Source: Candidatus Zixiibacteriota bacterium (GTDB lineage Bacteria > Blakebacterota > Blakebacteria > Blakebacterales > Blakebacteraceae). Taken from it: DNA of 17,503 nt. The translations under genes were made by a program, and so were the position numbers. Location: the NCBI GenBank assembly GCA_030604325.1, contig JAUVWC010000001.1, positions 1-17,503 on the forward strand. Reading direction: 5' to 3'. The notes below the pieces were generated by a model. The model worked only from the letters and a program-made list of their open reading frames with translations. It had not been told where the DNA came from and did not search any database. Below, piece after piece: positions 1 to 7,727 of the stretch (its first letter is position 1; every line of letters starts with the position of its first letter).

Positions 1-1
1 A

Positions 2-1057
2 CCAAAAACCACCCTACCAATTCTTTCCAACCTTTTACTTAAGGCTGAGGAGGGACGTCTCTTCGTATCAGCCACCGATCTCGACATCTCGAGGAAAACA
101 TCGGTAAATGGCGATGTTCTTGAGGAGGGAATAACCACAGTACCAGCAAGAAAATTCTCAGAGATAATCAAAGAGTTGCCCGAGGAGACGTTCCAGCTGG
201 ACGAGAGCGAGGATCGGATAAGCCTAACGTGCGGGAGGGGCCAGTATAAACTCACCGGAATGGATTGGGAGGAATTCCCTAAGATTCAGGGCGCTGTGGA
301 GGGGCAACACATTCAGATCGAGGGGGAGCGCGTAAGGCGGATGGTAAGCACTACCACGTTTGCCGTTTCCAGCGATGAGACCAGGCCCGCCCTCGGGGGC
401 GTACTGTGGAAGATATTCGGCAAGGATACCAAAATGGTCTCTACCGACGGCCATCGACTAGCGATAATAGAGTTAAGTGGTTTGGTTGTGGGGAATGGAG
501 ATATAGACGTGGAGATCATTGTTCCGCCCAAGGCACTCAATCAGATAACACGACTCGTCGGTGAGGGGAAGGAACTCAAAGAGGTCGTAGTAGGGGAGAA
601 ATACCTTCAGGCCGACCTTGGCGATACAATCCTGTTTACGCGCCTCATCGAGGGTCCATACCCCAATTACGAACTGGTTATGCCAAAAGACAGTGACAAG
701 AGACTGGTGGTTGACCGTGATGTCCTGGAGGCAGCGGTGCGGCGGGTGTCGATCTTGAGTAATATGCAGACGCATCAGGTAAAATTCGACCTCGAGGACA
801 ACAGCGCACAGCTAAGTGCCGTAAGTCCGGACCTCGGGGCGGAGGCGCGCGAGCAGATAGAGGTAGAGTTTAAGGGATCTCCCATGTCGCTGGCATACAA
901 TGCCGCCTACTTATTGGAGATTCTAAGGCACATCCCCCATGGAGAGATAGAAATGACCCTCAAGACCTTTGTCAGCGCCGGTTTGATTCGTCCCGTCGAG
1001 CAGGCCGAAGGTGAGGATCTGACGTTCCTGTTAATGCCACTGCGCCTGAATGATTGA
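2..1057 (+). CDS. dnaN: DNA polymerase III beta subunit (sliding clamp), 5'-truncated by window edge
   Basis: This is the ring-shaped clamp that encircles DNA and tethers DNA polymerase III and other replication and repair factors. The frame is open from base 2, so the start codon lies outside the window; by comparison with the family about 20-25 residues are missing. The first visible residues include TLPILSNLLL, the conserved N-terminal signature of DnaN, followed by an SATDLDISRK segment like the family's 'TDLE' region. The second and third clamp domains follow, with STDGHRLAI near nucleotides 443-470. The C-terminus ends LLMPLRLND, matching the typical MPMRL-type ending. The visible part is 351 residues. 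A TTG at 176 could be mistaken for a start, but the protein homology clearly continues upstream. The stop overlaps the start of recF by 8 bp, which suggests translational coupling. The position next to recF and gyrB is the classic arrangement near dnaA and the origin. Confidence 0.96.
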   Translation, partial: PKTTLPILSNLLLKAEEGRLFVSATDLDISRKTSVNGDVLEEGITTVPARKFSEIIKELPEETFQLDESEDRISLTCGRGQYKLTGMDWEEFPKIQGAVEGQHIQIEGERVRRMVSTTTFAVSSDETRPALGGVLWKIFGKDTKMVSTDGHRLAIIELSGLVVGNGDIDVEIIVPPKALNQITRLVGEGKELKEVVVGEKYLQADLGDTILFTRLIEGPYPNYELVMPKDSDKRLVVDRDVLEAAVRRVSILSNMQTHQVKFDLEDNSAQLSAVSPDLGAEAREQIEVEFKGSPMSLAYNAAYLLEILRHIPHGEIEMTLKTFVSAGLIRPVEQAEGEDLTFLLMPLRLND

Positions 1058-2177
1058 CAGGGAGAATGGCGAGAAGCCGCTCCCTACGTGGCTTCGGAGG
1101 CTATCTCTCCGAGCGTTCCGCAATTATTCATCCATCGACCTAGAGCTCAGCCCCGGTCTGACGCTTGTAGTGGGGCCAAATGGTCATGGCCAGACGAACC
1201 TGATTGAGGCCATCAACTTTCTCTGCCTGGGACGGTCGTACAGGGAACGCAGCAACAGGCGCGTGATAATGTTTGGTGCCCGGCAGGCGCGGCTGCATGG
1301 GGAGTTGGAGTGGGATGGCAGCGGCCACAACATCGAGATCGTCCTGGATAGTGATGGTAATAAAGCAGCCAAGATGGATGGGGCTGCTCTGGGGAGAATG
1401 AGTGAACTGGTGGGTAAGGTGCCGGTGGTGAGCCTTACACCGGAAGATGGGGATCTCGTGGGAGGAGAGCCGGGAGCGCGACGGAGGTTTCTTGATCTAA
1501 TTCTGGCGCAGTCGGACCGTGTCTACCTGGAGGCGCTGAGAAGGTATCGAAGGGTTCTTCTACAAAGGAACGCGAGCCTTCGTGAAGGACGACAGGCGCT
1601 GGCCGAGACATACGAGGTCCCTTTGATCGAAAACGCCGTAGTAATACGGCAGAAGCGGGCCGCACTGATCGAATTTCTAGCGGGGAGCGCAGGGGAGACG
1701 TACAACACGATAAGCCAGCAGGACGAGAACTTCACCGTCTGCTACCGTCCAAATCCGGCAGGGGATGTCAGTAACCGGCACGACGTGACCGAGGCGCTCG
1801 CCCGGGCGAGGGACATAGACGCGGAACGGGGATTAACCAGCGTGGGGCCACATCGGGACGATGTTTACATGGAGGTTGATGGGCGGCAATTGCGGACATA
1901 CGGATCGCACGGTCAGGCGCGAACCGCGCTGGCGACACTAAAGCTGGCAGAGGTGAGCTATTACGCCGAGGTCTACGACCGGCCACCCCTGCTGGTTATG
2001 GACGAAGTCGCGGCGGTACTGGACCGCACCCGGGCCGCGAATCTGGTTGGGCTTCTTGCGGATATGTCCTCACAGGTGTTTGTTACTTCACCTTCTGAGG
2101 AAGATCTGAGTGCGGTAGCGGGGGCAGCAGGTTGCATTGTGGATGTGGACCGGGGAAGGGCGAAAACGAGGCGGTAA
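1050..2177 (+). CDS. recF: RecF, SMC/ABC-type recombination mediator, with altered Walker A
   Basis: RecF binds DNA at single-strand gaps and, with RecO and RecR, loads RecA for gap repair and fork restart. The 375-residue protein has the family layout. The N-terminus reads LRRLSLRAFRNY, the RecF signature. The Walker A loop at residues 42-50 reads GPNGHGQTN, where the family has GxNGQGKTN, so the ATP-contacting Lys is Gln48 (codon CAG, 1191-1193). TSVGPHRDD matches the conserved TSxGPHRDD segment. An ABC signature-like SHGQ begins at Ser286. Walker B is LLVMDEV with Asp318 and Glu319, followed by AVLD in the D-loop place. The ATG at 1050 overlaps dnaN by 8 bp and gives about 15 residues ahead of the usual RecF start; I saw no better in-frame start. 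Everything except the Walker A Lys looks intact, so the gene seems maintained, but ATP binding may be altered. A sequencing error at one base is the main alternative. Confidence 0.95.
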   Translation: MIDRENGEKPLPTWLRRLSLRAFRNYSSIDLELSPGLTLVVGPNGHGQTNLIEAINFLCLGRSYRERSNRRVIMFGARQARLHGELEWDGSGHNIEIVLDSDGNKAAKMDGAALGRMSELVGKVPVVSLTPEDGDLVGGEPGARRRFLDLILAQSDRVYLEALRRYRRVLLQRNASLREGRQALAETYEVPLIENAVVIRQKRAALIEFLAGSAGETYNTISQQDENFTVCYRPNPAGDVSNRHDVTEALARARDIDAERGLTSVGPHRDDVYMEVDGRQLRTYGSHGQARTALATLKLAEVSYYAEVYDRPPLLVMDEVAAVLDRTRAANLVGLLADMSSQVFVTSPSEEDLSAVAGAAGCIVDVDRGRAKTRR

Positions 2178-2220
2178 GGGGATGTCGGAGCACGAGCCAT
2201 GCTTGCGGACGTGATGTAGA

Positions 2221-4550
<2,330 letters not shown>

Positions 4551-4556
4551 CGACTA

Positions 4557-7268
4557 ATGTCTGCTCTACACCGACAGCGGATCGTACCTGTGAACATCGA
4601 GGAGGAGATGAAGTCCTCCTACATCGACTACTCGATGTCGGTGATAGTCGCCCGCGCGCTGCCCGACGTTCGGGACGGCCTCAAGCCGGTCCATCGCCGC
4701 ATTCTCTATGGAATGAGGGAGTTGGGGCTGCACCCGAACCGGGCCCATCGCAAGAGTGCCCGGCTCGTAGGGGACGTGCTCGGTAAGTACCATCCCCACG
4801 GCGACTCGGCGGTCTACGACAGCCTTGTGCGGATGGCGCAAGACTTCTCGCTGCGCTACCCGCTGGTGGACGGCCAGGGCAACTTCGGCAGCGTGGACGG
4901 GGATTCCGCCGCCGCCATGCGCTACACCGAATGCCGGCTCACACCGATCGCCGGCGAGATGCTCCAGGATCTGGATAAAGATACCGTGGAGTGGATACCC
5001 AATTTCGACGAGACACTCCAGGAGCCCAATGTTCTCCCGACCAAACTGCCAAACCTGCTCGTAAATGGTACCTCAGGGATCGCCGTAGGTATGGCGACCA
5101 ATATCCCGCCGCACAACCTGACCGAGGTGGTAAACGGGCTGGTTCACCTGGTGGACCACCCGGATGCGGAGATCGATGACCTGACGGACTACATCACCGG
5201 ACCAGATTTTCCGACCGGCGGGATTATCTACGGCAGGCATGGTATAGGTGAGGCCTACCGGACGGGGCGGGGCAAAGTGATGGTTCGCGCCCGTGTCCAC
5301 ATCGAAGAGGTGAAAGACCGGGAGCGTATCGTCGTCACCGAGATCCCCTATCAGGTGAACAAGGCGAACCTGATAGAGAAGATCGCCGAACTGGTGCGGG
5401 CGAAGAGGGTGGAGGGGATTTCGGACCTCAGAGATGAATCGGATCGGGAGGGCATGCGGATCGTGCTGGAGCTGAAGCGGGACGCCCCGGCCGAGGTGAT
5501 AATCAATAAGCTGTACAAGCATACCCAGCTTCAGACCACATTCGGTATCATCAATCTGGCGCTGGTGGGGGGACAGCCGAGAGAGCTGAACCTAAAGGAG
5601 ACCCTACAGGCCTTCCTCGACTTCCGCCACTACGTGGTGGAGCGGCGCACCCGCTTCGAACTGGCCCAGGCCGAAGCGCGAGCCCATATCCTGGAAGGGC
5701 TGAAGATCTGCGTCGACAACATCGATGAGATCGTGGCCCTCATCAAGAAGGCCAAAGATCCCGCCACCGCGAAGAGGGAGCTGAAAAAGAAGTTCAAGCT
5801 TTCGAATGAACAGGCCCAAGCCATCCTCGATATGCGACTGGCCCGGCTGACGGGGCTGGAGAGGAAGAAGATCGAGGAGGAGTATCGGGAACTGATCGAG
5901 AGAATCGCCCATTATAAAGAGGTCCTGGCCAACCGGGGACTGCGGATGGCGATCGTCAAAGAGGAACTGCTGGATCTGCTGGAGAAGTACGGGGACAGCA
6001 GACGCACCGAGATCCGGGAGGATGTGGGGGAGTTCAACGTCGAAGACCTGATCGCTGAAGAAGACATGGTGATCACCATTTCCCACCAGGGGTACACAAA
6101 GCGTATCCCCGTTTCGACCTACCGGCGCCAGGGACGCGGGGGCAAGGGTGTGAGGGGGATGGGCACGAAGGAGGAGGACTTCGTCGAGCATCTCTTCGTG
6201 GCTTCAACCCACTCATATATTCTCTTCTTCACCGACCGCGGGAAGTGTTACTGGCTCAAGGTTTACGACATCCCTCAAGGAGGACGCTTAGCTAAAGGCC
6301 GACCGTTGATCAACCTGATTCAGGTGGAGAAGCAGGAAACGGTGAGAGCGATGTTGCCGGTCCGCATCTTTGAAGAGGGTAAGTGCGTAGTATTCTGTAC
6401 CACGCGCGGGTTGGTGAAAAAGACTCCACTGCCCGACTACAGTCACCCACGCCGGGACGGCATTATTGCCATCGACATAGTGAAGGGTGACGCCCTGATC
6501 GGGGCGCAGCTCACCGATGGAACCTGTGACATTATTCTGGGCACGAAGAAGGGCATGGCCATCCGCTTCCACGAGGATGATGTACGTCAGATGGGACGCG
6601 ACACGCGGGGTGTGAAAGGTATCACGCTGGCCAAGGAGGGAGATGGGGTCGTGGGGATGGTGGTAGTGCGGCGGGAAGGCTGCATTCTGACCGCAGCCGA
6701 ATACGGCTATGGGAAGCGTACCAGGATCAGCGATTACCCGCTGCAGCGCAGGGGAGGTAAGGGAGTCATAACAATGAAGAGCTGTGATCGGAACGGCGAC
6801 GTGCTGACACTGCAGGAGGTGGTTGAAAGCGACGAGTTGATGCTGATCACCAGAAATGGCCTGATAATCCGCCAGGCGGCCAAGGAGATCTCTATCATTG
6901 GGCGCAACACCCAGGGGGTGAGATTAATGAACATGGGCAAGGGGGATATGGTGGTGGACGTCGCCCGCGTGGTTGAAAAGGAGCAATCTGAGGATATCAG
7001 CGGGGTCCCCGCGCCTGCCGAATCTGACACGGCCCCGGACGCCGCTGATTCTTTTGGCGGAAAAAAGAAAAATGGCGCATCAAAAGACGCTCGAGGTGTA
7101 AAGACAGCACCTAAATCCAGGACAACGGGTAAGACTAAAGCAGCGAGTAGGTCCAAAACGGCCAGCAAGGCCAAAACGGCCAGCAAGGCCAAAACAGCCG
7201 GCAGGTCGAAGACAGCGAGCAAGACCAGTACAGCGGTGAAGCCAAACAAAGGCCGTGGGGGCCGCTGA
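4557..7268 (+). CDS. gyrA: DNA gyrase subunit A with lysine-rich C-terminal tail
   Basis: GyrA carries the DNA-cleaving tyrosine and the DNA-wrapping C-terminal domain of gyrase. The breakage-reunion domain is complete: the active-site Tyr123 lies in [11 protein letters not shown], and the quinolone-determining region reads [10 protein letters not shown] with Ser84 and Asp88, the residues typical of quinolone-sensitive enzymes. The C-terminal beta-pinwheel contains a canonical GyrA box, QRRGGKG (near nucleotide 6743), which marks true gyrase rather than topoisomerase IV. An earlier pinwheel blade carries the similar [11 protein letters not shown]. The protein is 903 residues, longer than usual because of a tail. 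After an acidic stretch (near residues 812-830), residues 836-903 are almost purely basic: 23 Lys/Arg and one Asp in 68 residues, with KTASKA repeats like histone H1 tails. It starts 6 bp after gyrB and is the last gene before a 459-bp gap, so it probably ends this transcription unit; no clear intrinsic terminator is visible. Confidence 0.98.
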   Translation: MSALHRQRIVPVNIEEEMKSSYIDYSMSVIVARALPDVRDGLKPVHRRILYGMRELGLHPNRAHRKSARLVGDVLGKYHPHGDSAVYDSLVRMAQDFSLRYPLVDGQGNFGSVDGDSAAAMRYTECRLTPIAGEMLQDLDKDTVEWIPNFDETLQEPNVLPTKLPNLLVNGTSGIAVGMATNIPPHNLTEVVNGLVHLVDHPDAEIDDLTDYITGPDFPTGGIIYGRHGIGEAYRTGRGKVMVRARVHIEEVKDRERIVVTEIPYQVNKANLIEKIAELVRAKRVEGISDLRDESDREGMRIVLELKRDAPAEVIINKLYKHTQLQTTFGIINLALVGGQPRELNLKETLQAFLDFRHYVVERRTRFELAQAEARAHILEGLKICVDNIDEIVALIKKAKDPATAKRELKKKFKLSNEQAQAILDMRLARLTGLERKKIEEEYRELIERIAHYKEVLANRGLRMAIVKEELLDLLEKYGDSRRTEIREDVGEFNVEDLIAEEDMVITISHQGYTKRIPVSTYRRQGRGGKGVRGMGTKEEDFVEHLFVASTHSYILFFTDRGKCYWLKVYDIPQGGRLAKGRPLINLIQVEKQETVRAMLPVRIFEEGKCVVFCTTRGLVKKTPLPDYSHPRRDGIIAIDIVKGDALIGAQLTDGTCDIILGTKKGMAIRFHEDDVRQMGRDTRGVKGITLAKEGDGVVGMVVVRREGCILTAAEYGYGKRTRISDYPLQRRGGKGVITMKSCDRNGDVLTLQEVVESDELMLITRNGLIIRQAAKEISIIGRNTQGVRLMNMGKGDMVVDVARVVEKEQSEDISGVPAPAESDTAPDAADSFGGKKKNGASKDARGVKTAPKSRTTGKTKAASRSKTASKAKTASKAKTAGRSKTASKTSTAVKPNKGRGGR
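7155..7226 (+). repeat. 18-bp tandem repeat coding KTASKA in the GyrA tail
   Basis: Two identical 18-bp units, AAAACGGCCAGCAAGGCC, lie at 7155-7172 and 7173-7190. Two degenerate units follow at 7191-7208 and 7209-7226. All are in frame and encode Lys-Thr-Ala-Ser-Lys-Ala or close variants from residue 867. The unit differs in length and codons from the gyrB repeat, so the two tails arose by separate expansions rather than by copying one to the other. Confidence 0.9.
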
Positions 7269-7393
7269 CAGGGAATATTCAATATGTTACCCACTAACAT
7301 CCAGTTGTTGACACTCCTGTGGACTCATTAGATCTGTTCCGCGTAACTTGTTGTTTACCAATCAATTAGAACCTTCGATGTGCTAACGAAGAT

Positions 7394-7402
7394 TGTGGAT
7401 AA
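7394..7402 (-). promoter_or_regulatory. Perfect-consensus DnaA box (TTATCCACA on the minus strand)
   Basis: The plus strand reads TGTGGATAA, the exact complement of the E. coli consensus TTATCCACA. A weaker match, TGTGTATTA, lies at 7478-7486, one mismatch from TTWTNCACA when read on the minus strand. One perfect site is unlikely by chance in a 459-bp gap, but a full origin normally has several boxes plus an unwinding element. It may be an outlying part of the origin, a DnaA-titration site, or a site for DnaA acting as a transcription factor. Confidence 0.5.
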
Positions 7403-7449
7403 TTCCGCAGGAATGGTGGAGAAGTAGGATTTTCGACCACGTGTTGGTC

Positions 7450-7469
7450 CCAATTGGAGTGTAATTGGA
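7450..7469. repeat. Palindrome CCAATTGG with AATTGGA direct repeat at 11-bp period
   Basis: CCAATTGG at 7450-7457 is a perfect 8-bp palindrome. Its right part, AATTGGA (7452-7458), recurs at 7463-7469, an offset of 11 bp, so both copies face the same side of the helix. Just upstream lies GACCACGTGTTGGTC (7435-7449), with 5-bp arms around a 5-nt centre. This arrangement is typical of transcription-factor sites, but no regulator can be assigned. Confidence 0.35.
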
Positions 7470-7541
7470 ACAGAATATGTGTATTATTGACACGCAGTAA
7501 TTCCTCGTCGCGTTGCAGAATGACTACACTCGGAGGTGAAA

Positions 7542-7626
7542 CCGGCTACCTGCCATATCCGTAATATGCTCGTAGAGCAATGATAGCCGGGCAATGGAGG
7601 AAGTTCCATTCATTTGTTCTCCATTG
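7542..7626. repeat. Cluster of nested inverted repeats upstream of the sigma-54 promoter
   Basis: CCGGCTA (7542-7548) is complementary to TAGCCGG (7584-7590). Inside lie CATAT/ATATG (7554-7558 and 7564-7568) and TGCTC/GAGCA (7567-7571 and 7575-7579, 3-nt loop). Directly after comes CAATGGAG (7592-7599) paired with CTCCATTG (7619-7626), which competes with AATGGA/TCCATT (7593-7598 and 7605-7610). If transcription starts near 7651, these are DNA-level sites at about -109 to -25, and the first group falls where enhancer-binding proteins of sigma-54 usually bind. If transcription starts further upstream, they could fold as RNA. Confidence 0.4.
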
Positions 7627-7640
7627 GCACGAAGTGTGCT
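7624..7640 (+). promoter_or_regulatory. Sigma-54 (RpoN) -24/-12 promoter
   Basis: The sequence TTGGCACGAAGTGTGCT matches the sigma-54 consensus YTGGCACG-N4-TTGCW at 12 of 13 fixed positions; the only mismatch is G for the first T of the -12 box. The invariant GG (7626-7627) and GC (7638-7639) are exactly 10 bp apart. The predicted start is near 7651, giving a 77-nt leader before the ATG at 7728. The downstream gene group encodes an NtrX-like sigma-54 activator with GAFTGA, which supports the call. That this activator acts here is inference. Confidence 0.75.
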
Positions 7641-7654
7641 GACTGTTATGGATG

Positions 7655-7680
7655 CCCGGCATGCGGTTGTGCGCACCGGG
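7655..7680 (+). other. Hairpin at the predicted 5' end of the envelope-operon mRNA
   Basis: CCCGG (7655-7659) pairs with CCGGG (7676-7680), and TGCG (7662-7665) pairs with CGCA (7672-7675), leaving a 2-nt bulge and a 6-nt loop GTTGTG. G7654-T7681 could add a wobble pair. With transcription starting near 7651 this hairpin would cap the 5' end of the transcript, which could protect the mRNA from decay. There is no T-tract, so it is not an intrinsic terminator. Confidence 0.4.
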
Positions 7681-7683
7681 TCG

Positions 7684-7701
7684 ATGAGGCGCATGAGGCG
7701 C
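7684..7701 (+). repeat. 9-bp tandem duplication ATGAGGCGC in the leader
   Basis: ATGAGGCGC occurs twice without a gap at 7684-7692 and 7693-7701, between the leader hairpin and the ribosome-binding site. Its role is unknown; the GAGG cores could act as weak secondary ribosome contacts, or it may be a chance slippage product. Confidence 0.5.
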
Positions 7702-7714
7702 CAACGATGCGGGC

Positions 7715-7720
7715 AAGGAG
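7715..7720 (+). promoter_or_regulatory. Ribosome-binding site AAGGAG for the outer-membrane protein
   Basis: AAGGAG lies 7 nt before the ATG at 7728. It decides the start of the outer-membrane protein, because this ATG opens directly into a signal peptide while the in-frame upstream starts (TTG 7614, ATG 7707) lack comparable sites. Confidence 0.8.
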
Positions 7721-7727
7721 TCATTCA

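Larger units (their letters stand above)
7269..7727. other. 459-bp intergenic region between gyrA and the envelope operon
   Basis: This is the only long non-coding stretch in the window, and roughly 7271-7500 is visibly more AT-rich than the flanking genes. From left to right it contains a small inverted repeat (CTTCG/CGAAG, 7373-7377 and 7387-7391), a perfect DnaA box (7394-7402), the imperfect palindrome GACCACGTGTTGGTC (7435-7449), the palindrome CCAATTGG (7450-7457) with a direct repeat AATTGGA, a cluster of inverted repeats at 7542-7626, a sigma-54 promoter (7624-7640), a leader hairpin (7655-7680), a 9-bp tandem repeat (7684-7701) and a ribosome-binding site (7715-7720). I found no convincing gene, tRNA or CRISPR array in it. 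It appears to separate the gyrase cluster from the downstream operon and to carry the latter's control region. Confidence 0.8.

Noticed and set aside
7308..7313. TTGACA here and at 7487-7492 as sigma-70 -35 boxes
   Set aside because: Neither has a reasonable -10 box at 16-18 bp; the nearest candidates are poorly spaced or weak.
7373..7391. CTTCG/CGAAG hairpin as the gyrA terminator
   Set aside because: The stem is only 5 bp, the loop is 9 nt, and no T-tract follows.
7269..7500. Complete replication origin
   Set aside because: Only one perfect DnaA box and one near match are visible, with no clear unwinding element or box cluster. Reported only as a DnaA-box finding.
7542..7555. CCGGCTACCTGCC resembles the 3' end of a cobalamin riboswitch
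   Set aside because: The other conserved blocks of that riboswitch (such as the GCCACTG and GGGAA boxes) were not found in the preceding 200 bases, so the match is probably chance.
7614..7727. In-frame upstream extension of the outer-membrane protein (TTG start), with a Cys-rich CADCYGCPACGC segment
   Set aside because: The ATG at 7728 has an AAGGAG site at ideal spacing and opens directly into a signal peptide. The extension would bury the signal peptide and contains the sigma-54 promoter itself.
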